DNA of 64,000 bases from Ehretia macrophylla (taxonomy: Eukaryota > Streptophyta > Magnoliopsida > Boraginales > Ehretiaceae). This document shows, piece by piece, positions 22,163 to 33,763 of the stretch. The translations under genes were made by a program, and so were the position numbers. The notes beneath the pieces are model-generated. The model saw only the letters and a list, made by a program, of their open reading frames with translations, made no database searches and was not told the DNA's origin. How positions within the stretch are numbered: position 1 is the first letter of the stretch; each line of letters starts with the position of its first letter. The stretch is taken from NCBI GenBank assembly GCA_037974665.1, contig CM075765.1:17249648-17313647 (forward strand). The letters are read 5' to 3'.

Positions 22163-24731
22163 TCACTTTATTGATGTGTCAATCCAGTTAGCTTGTCAAC
22201 GATGACAATTTTTTCTTTTTTTTCTTTATTTATTTATTTATTTTTTGTGGGTCAAGGATGACAACAAAATTGGTACAGTTGTTGTTGACTAAAGTCAATT
22301 GTTGAAAAATGGTACATCATCAACAAGTCTTTACTCTAGTGGTATACTCTTCGTTGTAATTGCAAGAAATTGCAACATTAATTTTTGTGAGTGATATTTT
22401 TTACTACGTATTGTACTACTTAGGTCTCTTTTAAATTAAAAAAAAATACATCATATTTATGTAATTACACATCAGATAGGGGCTAACAGCGCATAGTTTA
22501 ACACCCATATATGAGTAATTTTTTTAATTGGACCTAAAATTATTTTTTAACTTAAAAATACCGTTTGAATATAGATATTTTCACAAAATACAATTCAAAT
22601 TCACTCCTTAATAAGTCCAGAGGACAATGGAGTCTACCACTTAGTTGGGCTGTGAATACATCCTTTAGATGGAAATACGATGTGAGAAATTGATAAGAAG
22701 CTTAGCTTCATATCTCTATGACTTTGTTTGATATCAGACTTTTGACTTAATTAGTATTCTAATTTGTGAGACAATTACTATCACCTTTTCTCTTTAGATA
22801 TAATGACGACTAAAATCATATTTAAAATTAAAATATTAAAATATAATAAATTACTATTTAACTATTTCAGTAAATTCTTAATTATAACACCCAGCATTTC
22901 ACGGTACTAGCTTTAACATAAGTGAGGCATTTCTCAATGAATAAAAAGAAATTGAAATGCACTGAAATTCAGAACCACCGAAAGGGAGTGTACACATGGG
23001 AAACATCATTGCAGAATTTGCAAACTCAATCTCAATGCAAAGATTGAAATAGTCTTTTTTTTTTTTTTTTAATAAAAAAATTTAATTGACAAAATTTGAT
23101 TATTAATTAATAAATTTATAAGTATAGTGATACACTTTAACACATATTTTAAGCTAATTAAAAATATAAACTTAATAAGCCGTCAAAAAATTTTGAGCAG
23201 AAAAAAAAAAAAAAAAAAGAAGCTGATGCTTAAGAGTAACAGAATGTGCAGAGTACAAGGTGAAAGGTGGGGTGGGGGGGGGGGGGGGGGGGTGGGTAGG
23301 GACCACCATGACAAAGGAATCAAGGAACGTGGCAGAGTCACATGGCGATGGACCAATATGTGGGTGGAGGTGTCAGTGCGGCGTTGCACCCAGCTTCCCT
23401 TATCTTCAAATTGCTTCCCCAATATTATTAACGTCACTTTCATCTCAAGTGTCAAGGCGCGTTCACTTTTTCTGTTTTCATTTGCGAAACTCTTCCTTTT
23501 TTCTTTTTTCTTTTTTTTTTCTTTTTTTTCTCTTTAATATTCAACCTTTGTTTTCTGTTTCTAGAAAATAAACGTTAACACCGTTATAATGACTTCCAAA
23601 AACCCGAATTTGATCCTTTATAACAAAAAAAAAAAGAAAAAAACTTTACAAGAAAGATCCAACAATAATGTAATATCTAAAACATCATTAATTTTTTTTT
23701 TTGTCAGTTTGCATCATCAACTAATCCGTGTTAAATTTCTCTCATATTGTCATAATCCAAATCCAACCATCCCCCTACTAATTATCTTTAATGATTTCTT
23801 GAGATTTACAACTTTTTGATTTTTCTTTTAAAGTAAGTTATTTGTTGTATTTTGTTATAGATTATAGAAACCACTTAATCTCTTAAAATAAAAGACACGT
23901 ACCTTGTTCCAACAGCTTGAGCAGTAGTCTCCTGTTTGATCGACATTGGGGCCTTTGCTAATTAATGCTTTAGGCTAACTTTAATTTTTTATGATGAAAA
24001 AATTATTTTAAGTATAATTACTAAAACAATAGGATCAATAAGTAATTTTTTCGCAGTATCAATTACTAAACAAAGGTGTAAAGTCTTTTATAGGTTGAAA
24101 GCATTATAGATAAGCAAGTTTAATTCCATTGAACCCTGTGGAGTTCATTTGAGTATTGATTGTCTAATTTTTTAGCATTTCAGTTTTTAATTTTTTAAGA
24201 TTTATATTCGTTTCAACAATCATAAGTTCTAATAATTATATTCCAATGGTGCTATTTTTATATTTTTTTTTGCTAATCTATAAAGGAAAAAACACTAAAA
24301 TGATATTAGAGTATTAATCATTGTGCTATTGATATTTTTATAAAATTTATTTTTATTAAACGTGGAGAGCATTAAAATAAGAGTTGTCAATTTGTGACAT
24401 TATTGCAAACGAAAAACTAAATCATAATAACTCTAATATAAAGAAGATAAAATAATGAAAAACTAATAAGAAGTGGAATAGAAAGTCATTCTCTTTCTCC
24501 AAATATAAAGAATAAAAAAAAAAGAAGGAATAGAGAGTTAGCTAAAGTAGAAGGCAAAATACAAAATCTTTTGGAAAAACAAAATAATGTTAGCCAAGAT
24601 AGGGAGTTCCGGTAGATTTCAATATTTTTTTGGTGTATGCATAACTTTTTGTTAATAATAATTAGTTATGCTTTCATTAAAAAGCATCATCTTCATTATT
24701 TTAAAAAAAATAACTCTCCTACCACATTGCT
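22163..24731. other. Intergenic AT-rich DNA
   Basis: No gene is recognisable. Landmarks are an A-run at 23201-23218, a 19-G run at 23274-23292 inside a G-rich segment, pyrimidine runs at 23490-23535, and otherwise AT-rich DNA. The longer open frames here are low-complexity. Confidence 0.6.
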
Positions 24732-24736
24732 ATATC

Positions 24737-25070
24737 TGTTGTAAATTAAAACTTAAATATAAAGAAAGCAATACTAAAACAAGAGAGAATTTGAGAGAGT
24801 AAGATTGTTGATTTCTTCAAGTGTGTTTTCTTCTTACAAACTCTCTCTATTTATAGAGTTTTCTACTACCTTGATGACATACTCAATACATCACAATTAC
24901 ATCACATTCCATATACATATAATAATCTCTATTATACAAGAATCCTATGAGCATCTTTTGACCATTCAATTGTAGTAATTTTCCACTAACAAAAGAATCC
25001 TATAAAAGAGCTTCATCTTCTTGATAAGTTCATAACGATGAATATCCACAATATCGTATTTTTCATAACA
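24737..25070 (-). repeat. 3' LTR of the copia element
   Basis: Borders TGTTGTAAATT...TTTCATAACA, 334 bp, two differences from the copy at 30809. It is followed inward by the polypurine tract AAGGGGGAG (read on the minus strand, about 25071-25079). Confidence 0.95.
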
Positions 25071-25297
25071 CTCCCCCTTGGATATTCATACTTCAAGAAT
25101 ATGCCTCGTCAAAACCTTACTAGGATAAAACTTAGTGGGGGTAAAAATCATAGTGAAAGAAAAAGAGTACGATATTCTTAGTATACGCTTCTTGAACTGC
25201 CTCATTAAAAACCTTGCTAGGAAAACCCATTGGGATAAAACCTATGCTAAGGGAAAAAGAGTGCAGCGCGTATATGGCTCCCCCTCTTCTGAGCATA

Positions 25298-28200
25298 TCA
25301 ACATTGATCATGAAGTCGGCACATGCCAATTTTACATACCAATTTCTCGAACGTTGATGTAGGCAATGACTTCGTGAATAAATCTGCTAGATTCTCACTT
25401 GAACGAATTTGAAGAACATCTATCTCACCTTTCTTCTGAAGTTCATGTGTGAAAAAGAATTTTGGTGAGATATGCTTAGTTCTGTCACCTTTGATGTATC
25501 CTCCCTTTACTTGTGAAATGCATGCGGTATTATCTTCATATATGATTGTTGGATCCACTTTATTTGTTGAAAGATTGCATTCTTCTCGAATGTGATGAAT
25601 CAAAGATCTTAACCAAACGCATTCTCGACTTGCCTCATGGAGTGCTAGAATCTCAGCATGATTTGAAGAAGTTGCGGCAATAGTTTGCTTTGTAGATCGC
25701 CAAGAGATAGCAGTACCACCATATGTGAATAAATATCCAGTCTGTGATCTTCCTTTATGGGGGTCTGACATATATCCTGCATCTGCATATCCAATCAAGT
25801 GTGGTTGCTTATGCCTTGAATACAATAATCCCATATCAGTTGTTCCACGAAGGTAACGAAAAATATATTTTATGCCAGTCCAATGCCTTCGTGTTGGTGC
25901 TGAACTATATCTTGCTAATAAATTGACAGAGAAAGCGATATCAGGGCGTGTGTTGTTAGCAAGATACATTAGTGCTCCAATTGCACTAAGATATGGTACT
26001 TCAGGGCCAAGAATTTCTTCACCATCTTCTTTGGGACGAAATGGATCCTTCTTGGTGTCGAGGGATCGAACAACCATTGGTGTACTTAACGGATGAGCCT
26101 TATCCATATTAAATCTTTTCAACACCTTTTCTGTGTAGGTTGACTGATGCAAGAATATACCATTTGATAAATGTTCAATCTGCAACCCGAGACAAAATTT
26201 TGTTTTTCCGAGATCTTTCATTTCAAATTCTTTACTCAGATATGTAGTTGCCGCTGCAAGTTCTTCAATAGTCCCTATTATATTTAGATCATCAACATAT
26301 ACTGCAATAATAACAAATCCATAGTTTGATTTCTTGGTGAAAACACATGGACTTATTGGACTATTGACATATCCTTCTTTTAGTAAATATGTACTAAGAC
26401 GATTATACCACATTCTTCCCGATTGTTTCAATCCATACAACGATCGTTGTAATTTGATTGAGTACATTTCTCGAGGTTTCGAGCCACATGATTCAGGCAT
26501 TTTCAGTCCTTCAGGGACTTTCATGTAGATATCATTTTCAAGTGAGCCATATAGGTAGGCTGTTACCACATCCATAAGACGCATATGAAGTTTTTCAGAA
26601 ATTGCCAGACTAATTAAAAACCTAAAGGTAATTGCATCCATTACCGGAGAATATGTTTCTTCATAATCAATTCCAGGCCTTTGTGAGAATCCTTGTGCTA
26701 CAAGTCGCGCTTTATATCTTACAATTTCATTATTTTCATTGCGCTTTCGAACGAATACCCATTTGTAGCCTACAGGTTTCACATTTTTAGGTGTTTGAAC
26801 TACTGGCCCAAAAACTTCACGTTTTGCAAGTGATTTTAATTCTGCTTGGATTGCGTCTTTCCATTTTGGCCAATCATTTCTATGTCGACATTCTTGGACA
26901 GATTTTGGTTCAAGATCCTCGTTTTCATTCATCAAATCAGTAGCTACTGCATATGCAAATTTTTCATCAATATCAATTTCATTTCGGTTCCATCGTCTTC
27001 CTGTAGCAACATAATTAATTGAGATCTCCTCATTATTACTTTCAATATTTGTATCATGTTCAGGTACCTGAAAATCGATTGAGGATCCCTTTTCTTGTGT
27101 CGCGACAACTACAGGATTTTCAATAATTTCAGGATTGACAACCTGCTTATCATGTCCTTTTTTCTTTCGAGGATTTTTATCCTTAGAACCGACAGGTCTA
27201 CCACGCTTCTGACGTGCAGTAGATTCATTTGCCATTGTATTGATAGATTGCTCCTTTGAAACATCAATTCTGGCTGGAGCATTTAACGCTGGTATATGCG
27301 ACTTAGTCACCTTTTTCGCATCAGTGAATGCATCTGGCAATTGATTTGCAACCCTTTGCAGATGAATAATTTTCTGAACTTCTAGTTCCGATTGATTTGT
27401 TCGAGGATCAAAATAAGATGCTAACGATGCATTCCATGAAATTTCTTGCTTCTCTATCTTCCGTTTTTCTCCCCCTAAGACTGGGAATGTTGCCTCATCA
27501 AATTGGCAATCAGCAAAACGTGCTGTAAAAAGATCTCCAGTTAAAGGTTCAAGATATTTGACAATTGATGGAGATTCAAAACCAACATATATTCCCAGTC
27601 TTCTTTGTGGTCCCATTTTTGTTCGTTGTGGTGGAGCAATTGGTACATATACTGCACAACCAAAAATTTTTAAATGGGATATATTTGGTTCTTGGCCAGA
27701 GACAAGCTGTAATGGGGAGTATTTATGATAAGCAGTTGGTCTTGTTCGAACTAATGCTGCAGCATGTAATATAGCATATCCCCAAGCAGAACTAGGCAAT
27801 TTAGTTCTCATAAGTAATGGTCTAGCAATTAGCTGTAGGCGTTTAATAAAAGATTCAGCTAAACCATTTTGCGTATGTGTATGTGCCACAGGGTGCTCAA
27901 CAGTAATCCCAATAGACATGCAATAGTCATTAAATGCTTGGGATGTAAATTCTCCTGCATTATCAAGCCGGATTTTCTTAATTGTGTGATCCGGAAATTG
28001 TGCACGTAATCGAATTATTTGTGCAAGCAGTCTTGCAAATGCCACATTTCGAGAGGACAATAGACAGACATGTGACCAACGAGTTGAGGCATCTATTAAT
28101 ACCATAAAATATTGAAATGGTCCACATGATGGAACAATAGGTCCACATATATCCCCTTGAATTCGTTCTAAAAATGCAGGAGCTTCATTATTAATTTTAG

Positions 28201-28816
28201 TAGGGGATGGCCTTTTAATCAACTTCCCTTGGGCACAAGCAATACATGAAAATTCATTTGATATTAAAATCCTTTGATTCTTTAATGGATGTCCATGTGA
28301 ATTTTCAATAATCCTTTTCATCATCACAGTGCCCGGATGTCCAAGGCGATCATGCCAAAGAATAAAATTCTTCGGATCATGTATCTTCTGGTTAATCACC
28401 ATATTGGTTTCTACAGAATTTATCTGAGTATAATATATTCCAGAAGATAATGCTGGCAATTTTTCCACAGTATACTTTTTGCCAGACCTAAGCGATGTGA
28501 TATAGAGATATTCTTTGCTTTTCTCATTTATGGTTTCAATATGATAGCCATTTTGACGAATATCTCTAAAACTTAGTAGATTCCTCTGTGATTTACTAGA
28601 GTATAAAGCATCGCTTATCATAATTTTTGTTCCACCAGGAAGTATAATACAAGCTTTTCCAGAACCATCAATAATTTTTGTAGTTCCTGAAATTGTATTA
28701 ACATTTGCTTCTGCGAATTCCAGTTGGGAGAAATAGATTTTGTTTTTAAGAATGGTATGCGTTGTTGCACTGTCTACCATACATATTTCTCCATTGTTGA
28801 AATTGTATAGGTCCAT
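25298..28816 (-). CDS. Copia pol polyprotein (protease, integrase, RT, RNase H)
   Basis: A 1172-residue frame of the copia fossil. Domains run from an N-terminal protease motif (DSATTHT, near residue 16) through an integrase HHCC zinc region (WHDRLGHPG, about 150-200), the integrase core (GDICGPIVPS about 220; HTQNGLAESF about 310), a Lys/Arg-rich linker (about 530-560), reverse transcriptase (VGYKWVFVRKR about 680; YVDDL about 850), and RNase H (YADAGYMSD about 1020; AEILALHEASRE about 1065; EDNTACI about 1105). Integrase before RT is diagnostic of Ty1/copia. It is expressed, if at all, from the 5' LTR on the right. Confidence 0.95.
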   Translation of the reverse strand: MDLYNFNNGEICMVDSATTHTILKNKIYFSQLEFAEANVNTISGTTKIIDGSGKACIILPGGTKIMISDALYSSKSQRNLLSFRDIRQNGYHIETINEKSKEYLYITSLRSGKKYTVEKLPALSSGIYYTQINSVETNMVINQKIHDPKNFILWHDRLGHPGTVMMKRIIENSHGHPLKNQRILISNEFSCIACAQGKLIKRPSPTKINNEAPAFLERIQGDICGPIVPSCGPFQYFMVLIDASTRWSHVCLLSSRNVAFARLLAQIIRLRAQFPDHTIKKIRLDNAGEFTSQAFNDYCMSIGITVEHPVAHTHTQNGLAESFIKRLQLIARPLLMRTKLPSSAWGYAILHAAALVRTRPTAYHKYSPLQLVSGQEPNISHLKIFGCAVYVPIAPPQRTKMGPQRRLGIYVGFESPSIVKYLEPLTGDLFTARFADCQFDEATFPVLGGEKRKIEKQEISWNASLASYFDPRTNQSELEVQKIIHLQRVANQLPDAFTDAKKVTKSHIPALNAPARIDVSKEQSINTMANESTARQKRGRPVGSKDKNPRKKKGHDKQVVNPEIIENPVVVATQEKGSSIDFQVPEHDTNIESNNEEISINYVATGRRWNRNEIDIDEKFAYAVATDLMNENEDLEPKSVQECRHRNDWPKWKDAIQAELKSLAKREVFGPVVQTPKNVKPVGYKWVFVRKRNENNEIVRYKARLVAQGFSQRPGIDYEETYSPVMDAITFRFLISLAISEKLHMRLMDVVTAYLYGSLENDIYMKVPEGLKMPESCGSKPREMYSIKLQRSLYGLKQSGRMWYNRLSTYLLKEGYVNSPISPCVFTKKSNYGFVIIAVYVDDLNIIGTIEELAAATTYLSKEFEMKDLGKTKFCLGLQIEHLSNGIFLHQSTYTEKVLKRFNMDKAHPLSTPMVVRSLDTKKDPFRPKEDGEEILGPEVPYLSAIGALMYLANNTRPDIAFSVNLLARYSSAPTRRHWTGIKYIFRYLRGTTDMGLLYSRHKQPHLIGYADAGYMSDPHKGRSQTGYLFTYGGTAISWRSTKQTIAATSSNHAEILALHEASRECVWLRSLIHHIREECNLSTNKVDPTIIYEDNTACISQVKGGYIKGDRTKHISPKFFFTHELQKKGEIDVLQIRSSENLADLFTKSLPTSTFEKLVCKIGMCRLHDQC

Positions 28817-28869
28817 ACTTCTTCAAAATAAGATAGATAAATTGTGTGAGAATATTATCAAAATAAACG

Positions 28870-29000
28870 ATAGTGATAACACTTTTAATAAAAACAACAA
28901 CTTAAATGATGATATTCATACACACATACACGACAACTTACATAATGATATTCATACACACAATGACTTACATAATGATATTCATACACACAATACACAA
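28870..29000. repeat. Short tandem repeat between copia gag and pol
   Basis: Units of about 30 bp containing ATGATATTCATACACACA and CTTACATAATG recur three to four times. Confidence 0.7.
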
Positions 29001-29031
29001 TAATTTAAAGGATGATACAAATTCATCACTC

Positions 29032-30069
29032 TTAGTTAAAATGAAAATTTTCATTATCAATTAAGTGGTCAACCCCGTCATTGTTATCTTCAAAGAAATC
29101 AGAATAATCAAAGTGTGCATTTTGTTCTTGATTATTATTTTCAGCAAAGTTTGTTTCCACCCTTTTTCCTTTTGCCTTTGAGGCTTCATAAAGCTCCACA
29201 AGATGCTTTGCTGTTCGACAGTTTTTTCCCCAATGACCTTTTATGCCACATCTATGGCATATATCATTTCGGGATGGTCTATTTTGTGAGCTATTACCTT
29301 TTTCATTATTTTCTGTCTTCTTGAAATTGAAGCTTTTTGGGCCGTCACGATACCAAGTATTACTACGACCACCTCCACGGCCTCGTCCCCGACCAAAACC
29401 ACGACCCTTTCCACGACCACGTCCTCGACCACGACCTCTGCCATGACCATGGTTATGATAATTTGTAGCATTTATTTCAGGAACTGGTTCTGAGCCTGTT
29501 GGTCGTGATTTGTGGTTTTTCAATAATAGCTCGTTGTTCTGCTCAGCCACCATAAGACATGTTATGAGCTCAGAATGCTTCTTAAAACCACGCTCTCTGT
29601 ATTGTTGTTGCAATATCATGTTCGTAGCGTGGAATGTGGAAAATGTTTTTTCTAACATGTCTTCTTCTGAAATCTTTTCTCCACATATTTTCAGTTCTGC
29701 AGTAATATGATGCACTGCAGAATTATATTCACGTACTGTAGTAAAATCTTGCAATCTCATGTTTATCCACTTGTAGCGGAGTAGTGGGAGGCGCACTGTT
29801 TTCTGGTGGTCAAATCTTTCTTTTAGATTGGTCCATAGTTCATATGGATCTTTTACAGTGAGATATTCTGTTTTCAATGAATCATGTAAATGGTGACGGA
29901 TAAATATCATAGCTTTAGCGAGATCCTGTGACGACTCTTTATTTCCTTCAATAATTGTTTTTTCAAGGCCTTTTGCTCGTAGATGTACTTCTGCATCTAG
30001 TACCCAGGTCAAATAATTGTCGCCCGATATGTCAAGGGCGGCAAAATCAAGCTTTGTAATGTTTGACAT
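29032..30069 (-). CDS. Copia gag polyprotein
   Basis: A 345-residue frame starting MSNITKLDFAALDISG. The gag core (UBN2-like, about residues 15-200) contains YELWTNLKERFDH and YNSAVHHITAELK. A Gly/Arg-rich stretch (about 210-240) precedes one CCHC zinc knuckle (CHRCGIKGHWGKNC, about 273-286). Such gag proteins form the virus-like particle and bind element RNA. The frame is part of a fossil element. Confidence 0.93.
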   Translation of the reverse strand: MSNITKLDFAALDISGDNYLTWVLDAEVHLRAKGLEKTIIEGNKESSQDLAKAMIFIRHHLHDSLKTEYLTVKDPYELWTNLKERFDHQKTVRLPLLRYKWINMRLQDFTTVREYNSAVHHITAELKICGEKISEEDMLEKTFSTFHATNMILQQQYRERGFKKHSELITCLMVAEQNNELLLKNHKSRPTGSEPVPEINATNYHNHGHGRGRGRGRGRGKGRGFGRGRGRGGGRSNTWYRDGPKSFNFKKTENNEKGNSSQNRPSRNDICHRCGIKGHWGKNCRTAKHLVELYEASKAKGKRVETNFAENNNQEQNAHFDYSDFFEDNNDGVDHLIDNENFHFN

Positions 30070-30808
30070 TTTGATACTAAAAAGATATCAAATAAAATTT
30101 AGTTAATAAGAACTCATAAAGATGTTATATTCTATATAAAAAAAATGTGGCTAATAAACTAACACATAGTAGTAGACTATGAAATTAAGCAAAAATATTA
30201 AAATTGACACAATATAAATGATGGATATAAGAATTGTATAAGAACATGAAATGCTCAATAGTAAAATAGTTAGACATAAATAATGTTAGAATTGTTAGAA
30301 ATACATAAATAATGTTAGAATTGTTATAAAAGTTAGTGATAAGTTAGATATAAATAAATGTTAGAATTGTAAGAAAAGTCAGTGTTAGATATAAATAATG
30401 TCAAGATATAGTCAGGAAAGTTAGTAATAAGTTATAATCAAATCGGAAACAATTGTTATATTATTTTGATAAATGGAAAATTTAGTCCAATAATGGTTTT
30501 AACATCCTTGTGAGCAACGGTAATTAGATCCAAAGATCAATCCGACTTTCCTTTGAGTAACGGAATTTTATGTCCAAAAAATGCAAGTCCGAGCAAAAGC
30601 TCATTTGGTTAAACATCAATTTTTATTTTATTTTTTAATACTTTTAGAGAGGTTAAACTTCACCAACTGTATGATTATAATATATTAACTAATCTATAAT
30701 ATATAATCAAAATGTAATTGAAAATGGAAGGATTATATGTACCTTTGCTAATGAAGTGGTCAGATACTTCGTTGTTTGCTATTTCGACAGAGCCTCGTGC
30801 TGATAACG

Positions 30809-31142
30809 TGTTGTAAATTAAAACTTAAATATAAAGAAAGCAATACTAAAACTAGAGAGAATTTGAGAGAGTAAGATTGTTGATTTCTTCAAGTGTGTTT
30901 TCTTCTTACAAACTCCCTCTATTTATAGAGTTTTCTACTACCTTGATGACATACTCAATACATCACAATTACATCACATTCCATATACATATAATAATCT
31001 CTATTATACAAGAATCCTATGAGCATCTTTTGACCATTCAATTGTAGTAATTTTCCACTAACAAAAGAATCCTATAAAAGAGCTTCATCTTCTTGATAAG
31101 TTCATAACGATGAATATCCACAATATCGTATTTTTCATAACA
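30809..31142 (-). repeat. 5' LTR of the copia element
   Basis: 334 bp with the same borders as the 3' copy. Just inside it the minus strand reads CGTTATCAGCACGAGGC, a leader common to this copia type; the priming tRNA is not obvious from it. Confidence 0.95.
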
Positions 31143-33750
31143 TATATTTCATTTTATTCATTTTCATATTCAAATCATTCTATAATTGGTGCTCAAATTG
31201 ATTCGAGATACCACTCAACCACAATATGGTATGAAAACTACTTTTTTAAGAAATGAAATAAAATAAATTATTGAACAAAAAAAATGGAAATGAAATAAAA
31301 TATTTAGAAGAAGTGGGAATAGATAGAAAATAGATAAAATACAATAAAACATTGTTGTTCCATGACATAGTCTATCGGTAGTAGATTTGAAATTATTTCT
31401 ATGAGTTTTTAAATTTAATATTTTTTATTATTTTGAGATTTCACTTTTTACAAATCTGTTGTTTGTGTAGAGTACACTGGTGCACTTAAAAAATTTACTA
31501 ATTAAAAAATGAATTTAATTCAATAATTTAATAATCGAATTTCGCCAATTACATCACACGTCATAAAGAATAAAAGTAAATAAAACATTGTTTGAGAGGC
31601 ATTGTTAGCTTTAACGTCCCACCTTTCTTGTAATTCTTTTTTATTTTTATTAGGACCCACACGAAGGGTCCTCAAACCGATGTTGACGTCTGAATCCCTA
31701 ATCTCCTTATCTTGGGCCCCGCTGATGTTATGTTTCAGGTGCGTTTACAGAGTTCATTCCACCGAGCGTGTACACACGCTCCTGATATTTTCACTGCTCC
31801 TAAGGAGCGTGTTGTCACGCGCTGTAGAACGGCGTTAACGAGAAATTTGACCGTCCCGTGCTGTTCATGTGGGTCATGGACCAATTAAATTGTTATTTTA
31901 TGGAATATAAAATTGGTAATGTCAGATCCGTATTCAATCTTGTGGTGCGTGAAGCACACTCACATAAAATAGGACTAGGGTAAAATGAATGAAATAGATG
32001 TAAAATACTAATCCTTAATAAATCAAGAGATTTATCATTAACCTCATTAATGCTATCACATTTAAAAAAAATTGTGTTTAAAATTATTCATTTTTATTTA
32101 AAATATATCATTTTGTGGTATTTTAATTGATTCAATTTTCTATTTAATCATACGTCGTAAAACAAAAAGACGCATATTTTCTAAATGCTTACTTTTGAAT
32201 TTTTCTTGAATGATAACTTATATTAACAGTTAGATTTTTCATGATGAATACTTTATATGCATGATATTCTATTCAATTTAGATGCTTCAAGTTTTCACTT
32301 AATCACATGGTATTTTTTCACCCCATTTTTATTGATGGAACAATTAAATTTTTTAGATAATATTTCATAACTATATACATTTTTTTCACATTATCACTAA
32401 AAAATTTGAGAAAATAAAAGGAATACTTAAAATCATATATCATTTGAACCAAAAAGAAAAAAAACATAAAGAGTAACAAGAAAAGTGAAACTAGGGGAGC
32501 AAGATTTATGAAATCTTCAACCATTAAATTTGTATAATAGCACGTAGATAACACTTGCCAAGACCCCGCGAGTGAAAACAATGGAGAGCGATGAACAAAA
32601 TCAAGGGGCCCACGTTTGGGCAGGGAGTTTCATTCTTACCCTCATATATATTTGTAAATAAATACGCAGAAGACGTACGGCCACCAGTTTTTGAAGTGCC
32701 TGTGTCATTGGTAAAGGCCGAGGCAGAGCAGCTGCATCTTATCAGTAAGTGTGTGTTGTGTGTGTGTGGGCATATGGCATCTTTTTAGCATTGCGGTGCT
32801 GCCACGGCTCTTTGTTGCTTTTAAGTACTTGCCGGGCCAATCCCCTAAAAATAACCCTAATCAAATCACTAACTAACTCCCAATATTAAAAAAATAGCAT
32901 TCCCATAAAAGCATCACAAGATCATCTACAATTCTCGTTTTTAGGGTATGATCTAATGATAATGAGATTAAATTATTTATGTAAAATTATAAATTTAATT
33001 TTTTTTTTTTTATTTTAAAGTTTTATTTTTAATTAATATGGTACATATGTAAAAGACACTGTTGTATTCAAAAGTTTATTAATTAGTGGTCAAATTCTAC
33101 TAAATAATTCAGTAGTCGAGCTCTATCAGTTAAATTCTCACATTCATCCAAAAAAAAAACAATAATTCTCAATTTTGTTAGTGAAATAAACATTAAAAGA
33201 TAATAGCGGTCTCCTGGTTTCAGTCGAATAATCGAGTAATAATCTATCGAGATTAAAAATTTTGAATTTAAACTTATACATAAAGTGGTTATGGTTTTGA
33301 CTGTCTCTTTCTTTGCAAATATTGTCTAGATCTTAATTGATCTAAAATATACGTTCAGACTAGGGGCAGAGTTAGGGGGTCATTCCCCCTCAATGTCCCC
33401 TCCCCCTTTTTTTTGCCATATGTCTTCTTATTTAAATTTTAACTCCTTAATATTAAATTTATGCCTCCATCCTTGGTTGAGACAAGACGCCATCACAATA
33501 TCAACAACAATTCTCAATTTTGTAAGTAAAGAAACATCAAAAGATAAAAATGGCTTCCTAATGTTCAGTAAAATGATCGAATAACAACTCATATTAATCT
33601 AAAATTTCGAATTTAAATTTATACACAAGGTGGTCCCAATTTTAATTTTTTTTTATTACAAATATTATCACACTGTAATATAAAAATTTATATTTGATAC
33701 AACTGTAACTAAAATAAATTTCTCGTCATAGTAAAACAAATAGAAAAAGA
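31143..33750. other. Intergenic DNA upstream of the DELLA gene
   Basis: No gene recognised. It includes a comparatively GC/CpG-rich island (about 31600-31860) with a 7-bp-stem hairpin GAGCGTG-TACA-CACGCTC (31764-31781), and a diverged direct repeat of about 150 bp (about 33163-33300 and 33476-33650). Distal promoter elements of the DELLA gene could lie here, but none is demonstrable by eye. Confidence 0.5.
33163..33650. repeat. Diverged direct repeat upstream of the DELLA gene
   Basis: The stretch from AATTCTCAATTTTGT through AAACTTATACATAAAGTGGT (33163-33300) recurs at 33476-33650 in the same orientation with about 20-25% difference. The period is about 313 bp. Origin unknown; possibly two copies of an old repeat. 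Confidence 0.65.
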
Positions 33751-33763
33751 ATCCTAAACACCA

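Larger units (their letters stand above)
24737..31142 (-). mobile_element. Young Ty1/copia retrotransposon, nearly whole
   Basis: A 6.4-kb LTR element on the minus strand with 334-bp LTRs (24737-25070 and 30809-31142) that differ at only two positions, so insertion was recent (a few hundred thousand years at usual rates). It has a polypurine tract, a gag frame (29032-30069) and a pol frame (25298-28816) with protease, integrase, reverse transcriptase and RNase H in copia order. Flanks read TATATC on the left and TATAT on the right, an imperfect target duplication. It looks nearly whole, with about one break. Clade is uncertain; the gag (LDISGDNYLTWVLDAEVHL) recalls Ivana/Oryco-type elements. 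Confidence 0.9.

Noticed and set aside
23127-23571. Overlapping frames of 90-136 codons around the G-run
   Set aside because: Low-complexity runs of Lys, Gly, Phe and Ser from homopolymer DNA; no plausible gene.
28870-29000. Short tandem repeats with ACACAC considered as a CRISPR-like or regulatory array
   Set aside because: Units are adjacent without unique spacers and lie inside a copia element; ordinary repeat slippage explains them.
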